From Atherix ibis (Eukaryota > Arthropoda > Insecta > Diptera > Athericidae), in NCBI GenBank assembly GCA_958298945.1, contig OY282609.1, positions 66,622,220 to 66,686,219 on the forward strand: 64,000 bases of DNA, in the 5' to 3' direction. The notes under the pieces were generated by a model that worked only from the letters and a program-made list of their open reading frames with translations, was not told the origin of the DNA and searched no databases. Below, piece after piece: positions 24,433 to 36,276 of this stretch (positions are counted from its first letter, which is position 1; every line of letters begins with the position of its first letter). The position numbers and the translations under genes are program-made.

Positions 24433-25317
24433 GTTATTATTATTATTATTGTTATTATTGTTATTGTTATTATTATAATTATTGTAACTATTACTAAATG
24501 TATTACTATTGTGTCCATTCGAATTATAACTGATGTTGCTACTACGACGATGTACACTACTTGGCATTAAATTAGAGCCATCGAAATTTCGATTATTTGC
24601 TATTGTACTATAGCTACCAGTTCCGCTATGCCCAGAGAGCGATGTCAATGAGTATCTAGATCCCGATACGGTAAGGATACCAAAATTAAATATCATATAT
24701 ACTGTTAAAAGTCTTATGCAATATGGTATTCCATTATTAGAATTGCTGCTATTGTAGCTACTATTATTGAGACGATTTTGACCAGCAGCAGACGATGATC
24801 TGTTGCTAGTATAATTGTTGCTAATATTATTTGCGCTATCACCGAAGCTATTACATTTCATATGACATTTATTACTAAAACTTTTGCTATTAGTATTATC
24901 CTTGCAATATTGATCATCAATATTTATAGTGTTTACCAAATTCATACCATTCGTATTGATGAAATTTATACTGTTTAATTTTGAAGTTCTGTTCAATTTC
25001 ATATTTTCATTAGTAAGTTTAGTATTTATACAGTGGCAAAGTCGATTTTTATCATATTCTTTATTATTGTTGATGGTCAACATGTTGCTGGCGATCTTCT
25101 CCATACTGCTATTGGTTGAGTTGATGCTACTATTGATGCTGCTGTGATCACGTTCGAAAGTTGTGTATTCTAAATTCACTCGATATGACGAATTCTTTGA
25201 TATTTGGGAATCTGGCAATTTATCCATTATATTCGGAGTTGTTGTTGATGTTTCCATTAATTTGTGAATTTTTTCTTTTATATCAACTGATGATTTTATT
25301 GGAAGTTTTTGTTTCAT
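21973..25317 (-). CDS. kek1: Kekkon-1-like LRR-Ig transmembrane protein
   Basis: 1,114-codon intronless frame. Kekkon proteins are fly surface LRR-Ig proteins; Kek1 binds and inhibits the EGF receptor as feedback control. Order seen: a 198-residue Asn/Ser-rich N-terminal stretch; a hydrophobic segment (about 199-217, the likely signal peptide); an Asn-rich linker with 27 consecutive Asn (282-308); an LRR N-cap (CETVCACKWKGG, Cys316/320/322/333); about six to seven LRRs (about 350-500); an LRR C-cap (NPWMCDC to Cys553); one Ig domain (Cys576, Trp588, Cys636 in FYCVAE); a transmembrane helix (about 667-691) then RLRR; and a long Ser/Gly/Thr-rich tail. The tail ends with conserved-looking VWQKGGVPVLPPVTALKRAL and the PDZ-ligand-like C-terminus GTDV. 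Kek1, rather than another Kekkon, is my recognition of the ectodomain and tail. The true start is unsure: the first ATG lies about 200 codons before the signal-like segment. Confidence 0.88.
24394..24474 (-). repeat. AAT-type trinucleotide repeat encoding 27 Asn in kek1
   Basis: Plus strand reads (ATT)n with scattered GTT units, giving AAT and AAC codons for Asn282-308. It lies between the signal-like segment and the LRR N-cap, so it lengthens an extracellular linker. Interruptions by AAC suggest it has been stable long enough to acquire synonymous changes. Confidence 0.95.
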
Positions 25318-28300
25318 AATTTATAATTAAATATATAAATAATAATTTAATTTTTTTTTTTTAAATAATAAATTAAAAGGTTTTTCTTTGTATTATAAAT
25401 TATCCATTGAATAAATGATAAATTAAAATTTAAAATTTGAATAATATTAAAAATAATAATAGTCTATGAGATAATATTAAAATAATTCATTTGATAGCAC
25501 AATTGTTGCTAAATTATGTGGTCGTTAAGTTTAATTATTTTTTTTTATAAAATAATTTTTATTGATTAATACTTTAAAAAAAATTTATTTATTTGGGAGC
25601 ATATTGTTTTTTTTATTTTAAGTTATTTTATTCAACTATCATATTTTTTTAAGATTTTTTCACGAATATTTTTTAAAAATTTAACTCGTTTATTTTTGAG
25701 CATTTTATCCATTTCTTAATATATTGTAGAGTAGCAAAAATAAAATTTTTCTTTTATTAAATAAATTTTGCCTTTTTTTTAAAATTAAAAGTAATAATAC
25801 AATTAAAATGAAATTTTTATAATATGGTCACTTAAAGTTTTTATGTCTGTTGATAATAAAGCACAGATTAATTTTTTTTTTTTTTTTTAGAATAAATAAA
25901 CTTTATCCACTTTTTGACATCCCCACTGATAATCCAATAGATTCAATGATTGCTTACAATATTATGAGCAATTTATTCATATTTTTGTTCATATAATACG
26001 TACAAAAAAATTATTATCCTTTGAATTAATAAACATATTTTTATCGATTATATACTCGTATGTATAAAACGAATATTACTAATAATTTATAAACCTTTTC
26101 TTTATATTTTTTTTGAATTTAAGTTTTTTTTTTTATTGTATGTATATCAGTTTATGTATCCTTTTATAGAAAATATTTCAAAAAAAAAACCGACAAAACA
26201 AAATGAATAATGTTTATCCAGAAAATTATTTCAAAACTCTTTATCCTTCAGGATATAGCAATAATAAATGATTATTAATTATATTAATATGGTTTCTATC
26301 ATACACAAATGAGTTTATCAAACTATTTATTCATTTTGGAACATTTTTTTTTTTTTTTTGTAAAAAACTTTCCTTTTTGATAAAAATAATGTTTATATAC
26401 AAATGTGCGTGGGATGTATATTAGCAACTATTGCAACACTGGTAATCCATAATTAATCCGTAAAATATGTTTTTATACTGGTTTGGGTTAAAAAAAAAAT
26501 TTTCTTTTTTGAAAATTTAATCGTTTGTGCTAATAGTATTTATATTATGTTTTTTATTTAGTCATTAATAATTCGATATATTTTTAATACATTTTATCTA
26601 GGTAGGTAGGAGTATTTTGAAATTATATCAAAATAAAGGGAATTATTTTTTGTAAATCCTTTTCTACTATTATTCCATTAAAATATAAAGAAATAATCAC
26701 TTTTTTTGTATGGAACTTGCTTTTTTTTGTCTTTTTTTTTATAGTAATATACACGTACACTCCTGAATAAACTATATGTAAATAAATTAACTTAAATCGT
26801 TGCATCAAAATCGAACAAATCTGATAGTATGTATGGGGATGTACATTCAAATTTACTAATAGTTTTTTATATTAGAAACTTGGAATAGAGCGATTTACAT
26901 TTTTACCTCTGCCTTTATTTAAATCCAGTCGAACAAATAATATTACAATAAAAAAACAAAAATAACAGATTCTTCTTTGACATGTTGTATCTTCTTTTTG
27001 ATGTAGAAAATTTATTTCGTTTCATAAGAGTTTTTTCACAAAATATCCTGGCAAAAATAAAATATTGACAATAAAAACTGATAAGATTTTCTCTCCATAC
27101 TATAACATTTCAGTCAAGTACAAACATTTTATAGTAAAATAAAGTTGTGATAACAATACAAAAAAGGGATGATTGTTTTTTGTTTGTTTGTTTCTTTTTT
27201 TATTATAAATAAACGTAAAAACTTTGTATGTCAGTATGTAATATTTTTATATATATATTTTTCTTTTCATATATTTAACACGAACGAAAAGAACAAATTC
27301 ACACGTACATGGATCAACATAATCGATTTTCTTGTAGTACTATTCAAATTTCCAACATTTTTACTATATAGAATTGAATTTTTTCAAAGACATCCTTTTG
27401 CATAATTTGATCCTTTTTTTACTGACTCTGTTGAATTTGTAATATTATCATTTTATATAGATATATGTATATACATACACACATTGGTATATATGTGTAT
27501 ACTTTTATTTAATTTGTACGAATACTATTCATAGAGAAGGTCGTTGCGTTGCGTTTCGATTAGTTCATTTTCAGTTTTATTTTATTATATTTGTTGTTTA
27601 GTCCTTTTCTCTTCTGTCTTTCAAATATGATAATATCACAAGCACACAAAAAACGACGAAATTTTTGTCACAATATCAACAAATAATATCGATAAAATCG
27701 ATGATGAAAAAAAAATCGAATTTATATTGAAATACACAAAATAGGACAGAAATAATACTAATATTAGGCAATAGTAATAGAAAGGATGACGACGCGCACG
27801 AAAGAAAACCGCACACGGCAAGAATATACTTTTTTTTTTTTTTTTTTTTTTTTATTTTGTTATTACAATTATTATTAATATTATTATTATTATTATTATA
27901 CGTGTAAGGCTAGAGCCTGTTTGTTGAAAAAAAAAAAAACAATATAGTAATCAATTCTATTTTAATCGATATGACAAAAACAAACACTCGAAATAATAGT
28001 TATTATGAATATAATACAACTTTTCTTAATTCTATTTAATATAATTTATTTTTGTTGGTTAATTTTTGCTTCCTTTTTGAATAGACATATTTTACAAAAA
28101 CTGTTTTTTAATTAAGTATCCTTTAAAGATAATTATTTCAATTTTATTCGATATGCATTTAATTGATCATATGTATTTTTTGTCCTTAATTAATTTATTT
28201 TATTATTAATAATTATTTTTTTATTATTTGCGTAATTTTCTATTAATAATATGAGAGTGTCTGGTCTGTTTAGTAATTATTATACAATCATAATATTATG

Positions 28301-28501
28301 AACATTTTACTATACTCTAGTTAATCATAATAAAAATCCTCTCGTATGATATTTTGATTGGAGAAGTCTGGATAAAAGCACTATATTTTAACTTTTTTTT
28401 TTTTTTTTGATAACTTTAACAATATATTTGATAAAATTTTGCTCTAATATAATATGTATAATAATACGTTTTTGAATTAAAAATGTTTATATAGATAGTA
28501 T
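25318..28501. other. 5' flank of kek1
   Basis: A+T-rich, with no open frame worth calling and no recognised transposon. It should hold the kek1 promoter and 5' untranslated sequence, but no TATA, initiator or downstream element can be assigned by eye. Contains long poly(T) (27,829-27,854) and an ATT run (27,866-27,900). Confidence 0.45.
27829..27900. repeat. Poly(T) and ATT low-complexity tract
   Basis: An uninterrupted run of about 26 T is followed by ATTATT-type repeats. Confidence 0.9.
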
Positions 28502-28792
28502 CTAATTAAAACGCGAATCAAATTCCATATACCGATGCTCGACTGTCCACATCGCACGGTTAATCAGCGTCGACTGAAGACGGATACCCATTGCGCGTTC
28601 GATATTCTTCTTCTCAGGAAAGTCTTCAAAAGAAGGCCAAAAATATTTGGAGTAGTAATATTTCCATAGCCATCAAAGTGTGTACTCGTCAATGGTCGTC
28701 GGATAGAGGGTATAGGCAGAATCTCCCCATTCAGAGAGAGAATGCTGAGGACCATACCAAGTGGAATCATCGGCGCAAGCAGCCGGTTGGCG
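28502..28792 (-). pseudogene. Unidentified secreted-protein-like frame with one internal TGA
   Basis: Not recognised. On the minus strand one frame is open from about 28,909 to a TAG at 28,502-28,504, broken only by a TGA at 28,673-28,675. The first ATG is at 28,792 (MRQPAACADDSTW). Upstream codons in the same frame give a hydrophobic run (CRIVLLLII) that would make a signal peptide ending ACA, so translation may begin in an upstream exon. A plausible splice acceptor (TTTTTACTGAATGCAG) ends near 28,834. Before the TGA the protein reads WYGPQHSLSEWGDSAYTLYP; after it, WLWKYYYSKYFWPSFEDFPE and then GIRLQSTLINRAMWTVEHRY. This is rich in Trp, Tyr and charged residues, unlike chance translation of A+T-rich DNA, and the local G+C is raised. 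It could be a pseudogene, a readthrough gene, or an exon whose splicing avoids the TGA. A 5' exon of kek1 is also possible. Confidence 0.45.
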
Positions 28793-28909
28793 CATAATTA
28801 TCAGTAGTAGCACTATTCTACAAGAGTATTTGGCTGCATTCAGTAAAAATTTTAAGAGCTCTTCAAGTTTAGATACTCTTAAATTACTCAAAAGGAAACG
28901 ATATTGTGT

Positions 28910-31900
28910 CTACGTGCGGATTTGACCGATTATATGGTCGAGCATATGAATAGGGGTAAAAATACGATAAACAATACCATACACTTTGGGACAACATCCC
29001 AACCGTCAGTCTCGTGCGGTGATGATTTCAAACGACTTTATACGATAAAATGTGATATGTGATTCGATAGAATCCGATTTAAATCGATTTTCTTAACATA
29101 GCATAGATTTGTCGTAACGCTTTATATTACCCTGCTCTACACATATTTGTATCTATATAGAATAAATACCCTACAGTATTTTAAATGGATTTTTATTTGC
29201 GCAAAATCCAATAAAAACTCTTTTAAAAATTTACTCTTTTCCGAAAACTGATTCAATAAAGCTTATAGCAACATTTTTTTAATACTGCAAAAAATATTTA
29301 TTTATTTTTAAGATGATAAAAGTATTTTTTTTTTACAAACAAAATTAAAAATAAATAAAGAAAATTAAATATTAAATATTTTTTTTCCTTTCATTTTCCA
29401 GAATTTAATAGAAAACACACATTTTGTAAGCAAATCCCTGCAACAAGCATCATTTTGTAAATGTTTCTCAACATATTGGCTCTCTTAAACGTTCGTTTAC
29501 CTGCTCTTTTCCTAGAGACATTTACCAGTTCGTATTAAGAGAGTTTTGCCTATTTATCAACGAAATCGGTGCTGATGCGGAAAGGTAAAAAAAAATTGTT
29601 TTTTGAATGAAACGCTTCACAGATTTTGTCGTTTTTCATATTTTTGTTATTAGTGTTTTTTTTCCATTTGTTATATTCTCTTAAATACGAATTTTGTGCT
29701 GTTTTCTCTCTGATAACTCTTAAAAGAAAATGGAAAAAATCAAGAAAATATAAAAACGGTGACCGTATTATTGATGTACTAAGTAGTGTACCTGTTCTAG
29801 CATTGTCCTTACCCGTGCCTTTTAACTGTATTATATATACTTATCAAGAAAAATATACAAATACTTGTAAATAATGACAAAAAATTATCATATGCGATTG
29901 TACAATATTATAGCATCCAGGAAAAATTTTCAGTTCACATTCATTCATAATTTTTTCCTAAGGTGATAATTATTTTATTATCTCTTCAATGGAATTCAAC
30001 TAAATACTTGTAAATGAGTAGTAATATTAAAATTAATTGTAAGACCAAATCCGCTATAAAAAAATATAAAAGGGAAATAATGTGCACATGATTTTCTAAT
30101 AAAATTGTTTTTTTTCTCTCTTGGTAAATATTGTCATAAAATTATTATCAAAAATCATGTGCTAAAGTTGACATTTTCTATTTAGTTTTTTATTTACCAA
30201 GTAACCATGCGATAATTTGTTTAATAGGCATATCGTTCAACGATTATTATATTTAGTCGCCATAAAAAAATATATTTATTTCGATTATATACTCTCGTCT
30301 ATTTTTATACGCACCATATCACCCCTACACTCCCTTGCATATACAAATTAATTACGGTTAGGATTATTTGTGTTTATTTTATGGATTTACCTTTTAATAT
30401 ATACTTTTTTTTAATTTTCGCCTCGTTCTGTACTATTTGATTAATAGTCCATGTATAAAAAAAATGCATAAGGAATTATTAAGGGATTATTTTATAGTTT
30501 CCTCATATTGCATAAAAATTATGGTGGACTTTTCTGATTGGGTTATGGCGATGGGGCGATGGATACTGCTAAACATGGTAATAAAGAGGTTTTTGCTCCG
30601 AAAATATCTGAATGAGTTGAATTATGATCAAAAATTGTATAATTTTTTCTTAACGAATACACTTTTCCTCAGAATAATTGTTCACCAACATTTATTAAAT
30701 TAAAATTGCAGTAGCAAAATGTTCAATTTAGAAAATTTTATTAATTTTTAATCATTTTATATATTTTTGAAGAAATTTTTTCTGAAACTGAAAAATTTGT
30801 ATTGTTGAGAATTTCTTTTTCTTTGAAAACAGTAGTCAATAATTGGGTATCTTGTAATTTTTTCGAACATTTCACAATTCTTAGAAGTATAGAATTATTT
30901 TTGAATTTTTGATAAAGACTTTATTTTAAAAATAAAAATTATTATGAAATTTCGATGATATTCAGAAAATCTAATATTTGTAAGATATAAAAATTTTCCA
31001 ATTTGAAGAAATTCCCTTTTATTTAAAAAAAATTAAATTGTGTTTGACAATATTTTCGAAAATTTTTCGTAGAAGGAACATTTTGAATTCATTGTACATA
31101 ATAAGCAAACATTGTAGGATAATTCTCAGCAAAAAACAATGCCCAGACATTTTGATGATTTGAGTAGAAGTGTGTATCTTTGTGAAATATTTAATATTAA
31201 GAAAATTTGTAATCGGTCAAAGTGAAAATGAAATTCGTAGTTCAGTTTTATAAACATTAATGAGTTATTGGAATCGGGTGTAATTTACTGTAAAAATTCC
31301 GTCAATTTTAGTAAAAAGTAATGTGAAAAAATTTGTATTCTCTAAATCAAAATTCTTAAATAAAATTCCTTCTCCTCGAGTACATTAATGTAAATGATAA
31401 TCTTACAAGATATATTTTGTGAGCTGCATTATTCTTCTTGTAGTTTGTAAATTCCATTTCAAACAGAAAAACGATATAGCACGAAGTTTGCATATAAAAA
31501 TGAATTGCTTTATAAACACTTTAAAATATTTTTTATTAAATATTTGCTTATATACGTACATATGTATTTAACTACATGGTCGTTATTATTTTCTTTAATA
31601 AAGCTAATGTTTGTATGCCCAGCAACGTGCTCCCTATCACAGAATTCTTATTTTTGATATCAGAGTATCTAACAGCAGAGTGTCCTTGTCACAGTATCTA
31701 TACTATGAATACTAGTATACTCACATATTTTGCAATACTTATAGACTTTGTTTTTATTATCTTCTCATGTTTTTATTTTTTATTACATTTCAGTAGTTGA
31801 ACATTTATTAGAATATGAATCAACAGTAAACAGTCATCGTTGTAATATTAGTCATAAAAATGCTCCAATGGATATTGCTTCAATCCTTATTATATATAAA

Positions 31901-32478
31901 CTAATACTAATATAGTAAAGGATAACTGAATACAATCTTAAAAGATAGCTAAATGAAGACAGACATAATATGGCATTGGGGGTACCATAATTATTATAGA
32001 ATACTAGAAGATATTGTAAAACTTTTTAAATTTAGAACCTTTCTTATGAAGGATGTTTGCTGTTGGGTTGGTTACCCCATCTTCAGAGTCGCACTGAACT
32101 TTTAATGATGAATGTTTCGAGTTTAATTTTTTAAATAATAATCAAAAAATTCCAAAAATATAAAAAATATGGAATTTTTATTCTTAAAACTTTTATTTTT
32201 ATCTTATGAAATAATATTCAAATTACAAAATATTAAATATTTTTAAAAATGGAAATGCGAGTATTTTATTATTTATTATTAAATGATTAAATGAGAGTTG
32301 TTATATGTTATTATTTTTTTTTAGCAATTAACTAACTTACAAACTCACATCTCGAGCAACTCGATTTGAAAAAAATAAAGTAAACATATTTATTTTCTTT
32401 CTCTGAGTACAGTGTACACTATCTCCAGTACACACGAACGCATCAATCCACTACAATAAACTTTATTTGTTTTGTCTT
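28910..32478. other. Intergenic DNA with one weak exon candidate
   Basis: A strong-looking splice acceptor (TTTTTTTCCTTTCATTTTCC then AG) ends at about 29,402, and a donor-like AAG|GTAAAA is at about 29,587. The open frame between them is incomplete from the acceptor: only the later part stays open, reading SQHIGSLKRSFTCSFPRDIY. I do not call a gene. The rest is A+T-rich with nothing recognised. Confidence 0.4.
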
Positions 32479-32567
32479 AAGTGTGAACCAAGCTTGTGAC
32501 ATAGCCAGCGCGACCTAAGTTTGTCGCCAAATGACCTAAGTTGTCGTTGGGCTAAGAATTTACACTT
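32479..32567. repeat. Possible miniature inverted-repeat element
   Basis: 89-bp segment bounded by AAGTGTGAA and TTTACACTT (8 of 9 complementary). Inside are two copies of a GACCTAAGTT motif 24 bp apart, and a GCGAC...GTCGC hairpin. It is less A+T-rich than its surroundings. No clear target duplication, so the call is weak. Confidence 0.3.
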
Positions 32568-35065
32568 CAGCACGAATAAACACTAGGGATGACCTTAATA
32601 AAAGAATAAAAAATTTAAATTATTTAAGATACTTAAACAGGAAATGATAATTTTACGAGTGCAGCTAATTTTTTGGGTTGAAAGTAGCTCAGTGCAATGA
32701 CAAAATGTCTAATACAACAGTCCCAAGTTCTCCAATCGTGCTGTATGTTGGGTCGTATATAGAGCTCCTGCGTTCCTTTAGCTCGGACGTACTGTAAGAT
32801 TTAGAGATTATTTTTCACCGTTCAATTTGAATGTAGAATGCTCTGCCTTAGTCGAATATCCCAAATAATTATAATTAACAGGTATTTAAGAACAAATAAT
32901 CCCTCCTAAGCGCGATGTACGATAACATTATAATTCCTTTAGCGCAAATAATTTATAAAAAAAAAAATCTAAAAGAGATGTCCGCAGAATTTTTCAATGA
33001 TGCCAGATTCGATACTTTTCTGCTACATCTTGTATATGGTTAGGGATGATTGGATAGCTAACCATGGTTCAATTTCGAACCGCTTCCTCGCTCCACCTCT
33101 CTAATGGATTGCAATAGTCTTTGATAATATCGAACAATTCATTATCCGGAAGTGTCATTTGCCAATTTGAATCGATGCGTGTTATTATTTGGCCTAAACA
33201 GTATTAGTTTCGCGGCCTTTTCAAATTACACTCGCCGATTCCCCACAATTATGGTTAGTTGTGATTTGTTTCGTTTTCAATATGATAATTTTAATATCAA
33301 TCTACAAATATGTACATATATAGTCCTAAATGCATACAAACATTGTGCAAATTATAAACGAATTTGAATGGTGTTTGTGGTATAAGCCTTTTCCGATTCA
33401 AATGCGATTATTATGCAAGGGCGCGATACTGAACCATCATCCACAAGAAGGAGAGTATAACGCCTGTTTCGAATACAACTTATAATGAGAACCTGCTATT
33501 GTATTAGGTATATTTTTGTTATTCAATTCATATGTATTCGTTCTCCTTCTCTTTTACCAATAGACATAATATTAACCGATACTACCACAAACTTCTGTAC
33601 TAGGTTTGGAGATATTGGTCAAACTTAACCATGCTCCATACCATGTGCCAGGATCAATTCTGTCCTTTTTGCAAAAAGCTTTTCCATATCAGTACGCATT
33701 GGTGGCCGATGATTTCACTGATAGGAATAAAACATAAGCATTTCTTGTATATTCATTTGGCATTTGGTCAAGTGAATATCGTTGGCAGTAGACAAGGACA
33801 TATACCCATTAACCAGCAGCGGACACATTTGATATCAAAAATTTCACAGAATCCAAAGTATTGAATTTGTTATTCATAACTGGAGTATGCAATTTCATAA
33901 TATATACGAAGAGCATCCACTAATATGTAATTGTATCTGATCGTATACATTGTGCATCTAAAAACGAGATGAGATATCGCATCAAATTATTATGTGAGTG
34001 CACGCATATTAAACATCATCGTAATATTGGCCTCAAAAATGTTTAGTTTAATTAGATTTTGGTTTATCTTTCAACTGTTTTCTCTTTTAGAATGATATTT
34101 ATTTTTCTGTTCATTTTTATTTTGATTATGGTCTGGTTTTTGTTTTTTTGATGCATTTAACTAATATTTGATAAATAATTGAAAATTATTCAAATTATGT
34201 ATTGTCCTACGTCACTGTTTGTAATTGCAAAATTTATCTGAATGAGTGCTTTTCTCTTGTATTATCATCAATTTAAATGAAATTGTTTTGAAGTTAATTT
34301 GATAGACAATTTTTGCATAAAATATACGATTATGCTCCTGTGTTTGTGTGAAAATTGGAGATAATTTGCTACTGATTATATTTACGATAAGAGCAAATCA
34401 ATAAAAGCTTATAGTATTGAGAAATATCATTTGAATAATTAATGCATTATTTAGAAATGTATAAGTAATGAAGAGAAAAGAAATGTATAATTTTAGAAAT
34501 TTAATATCAAAATTTTAAAATAGTGAGTTTTTAAACTTAAGGAATAATTTTTACTGAAATTATCTATGAAAAATGCTGACATTTTTTATAAATTGTTCAT
34601 GATAAAAGAATATTTATTTTGAATAAATTAAAAAAAAAATTCTTTTATCGAAATACCAAAATATTTATAAACGATTTACTCAAAACAATTGCTGATTTTT
34701 TTTTTAAAATGAAAGATGGCGAATTTTTTTAGTTTTAGTAGGTAAAAAAATATATTTTAAAAATCGGTAGATATTTCAGAATGCTTACCTTCCTGAAAAA
34801 CTAGCGAAATTTTTTTTTATAAAATTGGTAGTAGAATTTTAATTGATTAAAATAATCTGACAGGTAGAAGTAATGGTACTTTTTTCCATTAAATTTTTGA
34901 GACTTGCGTATTTTATGCAACTAATTATAAATAACATACAATTAAAAACTAAGGATTTTGAAATTACAAAATCATAATAACCGTCCGACAATCAACTTAA
35001 AAAATATTTTTTTTTAAAAACACAACAGCTCCCATTTCGAATTAATTTTTAATTTTCATTGCTTA
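32568..35065. other. Intergenic DNA
   Basis: No gene identified. 32,690-32,740 has a TAGCTCAGTG that resembles a tRNA A box, with a poor B-box-like AAGTTCTCCAATC downstream. 33,000-33,900 is less A+T-rich, with short open frames that match no family I know. Confidence 0.45.
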
Positions 35066-36276
35066 CCAGATGTATAAGCTTAAATCCGCTGTTTTTTATT
35101 TAAAAAAAACATGTTTTTTTCATAAAAAGCAAAAACAAATTTATTCAAAGTACTTGCCCTCGCAAGCTACACATTTTTCCCATCTCTCGGAGAATTTGTG
35201 GATACCACGCCAAAAAAAATTCCTTCTCTTTCGAGGCAAACCACTCATTAAACCATTTCCGGACGTCTTCGTAAGAAATGAAGTGCTGCTCAGCGAGCAC
35301 GTGGCTCATCGACGATAACAGGTGGTAGTCGGATGGGGCCAAGTCTAGTGAATAAGCGGGGTGGGGTAGCACCCCCCAGTTGAGTGTCTCCAAGTAGTTT
35401 CGGACCATTTTTGACATGTGCGATGGTACGTTGTCGTGGAGGAAAATCAGCTTGTCATGTCTTTGTTGATAATCCGGCCTTTTTTCACGCAGAGCACTGT
35501 GCAATTTGATCAGTTGTTGGTGGTAGCGGTTGGCATTGACAGATTCACCAGGTTTCAACATCTCATAGTAGACGATACCCTGCTGATCCCACCAAACGCA
35601 TTTGGTTTTGGGGAACATGTTGATGGTTGGCCGGAATCAACCCACGATTTCTTGCGTTTAGGATTCTCGAAATATATCCACTTTTCATCGCTTGTTACAA
35701 TCCGATGTAGGAACGACTTTCTTTTTTGTCTGGCGGGCAAGATTTCCCATGTGTTTTGGCGTCGCTTCATCTGCTTATCGTGCAATTCATGCGGTACCCA
35801 TTTTCCGATCTTTTCAATCTTCCCCATGGCAAGCAGATGCATGGCAATGGCTGGTTGAGTAACACCCAATTGCTCCGCGAGCATTTTTTGCGATTGGGTA
35901 TCGATTGATGGTCCTCAACCTTCCTTCAAGTCAAAATTGTCGTCTTTGAACCGACGAATCCAATCTCGGCACAGTGTTTCCGATAAAGCACTGTCACCAT
36001 AGACCTCCATAAGCATTCGATGCGATTCGGAAGCCGATTTCTTCAAATTGAAACAGAAAAGCTGAGCTTCCCGCATATACTCTTTTTCTGGCACAAAACT
36101 AGTCATGATTACCAAAGGAAAAATGTATGTTGTTGTACGAAATTGCTGACAATGTGCACTGATTAATGTTGACAGATGTCAAAGTCATAAAAAAAAGTAT
36201 GGCGTGCCCATTGTAGCTTAATACGCTCACTCACGCCATCTATGACAAAACAGCGGATTTAAGCTTAGACAACTGG
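35066..36276 (-). mobile_element. mariner element A2 (mauritiana-type)
   Basis: 1,211-bp family A element in minus orientation. The left end is CCAGATGTATAAGCTTAAAT and the right end in reverse is CCAGTTGTCTAAGCTTAAAT. TA abuts both sides (35,064-35,065 and 36,277-36,278). Confidence 0.93.
35141..36106 (-). pseudogene. mariner transposase pseudogene (family A, copy 2)
   Basis: Start MTSFVPEKEYMREAQ at 36,106. Two small deletions near 35,895-35,935 remove most of the WDKKRENRPRK linker and the following LLDED block, breaking the frame. A further deletion near 35,615 removes FGRKTMLC-type sequence before VWWDQ. All three catalytic Asp survive: SDEKW (about 35,687), LHDNVPSH (about 35,430) and LDLAPSD (about 35,325), with 34 residues between the last two. 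The C-terminus needs a last-moment frameshift to reach KYFE-stop at 35,141. Inactive because the DNA-binding and catalytic halves are no longer in one frame. Confidence 0.92.

Noticed and set aside
24137..24570. Plus-strand frames with long poly-Leu and poly-Ile
   Set aside because: They are the antisense reading of the poly-Asn repeat and LRR coding region of kek1.
29403..29588. Exon between a strong acceptor and a GTAAAA donor
   Set aside because: No single frame is open across the whole interval from the acceptor; splice-like words are common in T-rich DNA.
35418..35908. Plus-strand frames across 35.4-35.9 kb
   Set aside because: Antisense shadows of the family A transposase; the same shadows recur in the 51-kb and 60-kb copies.
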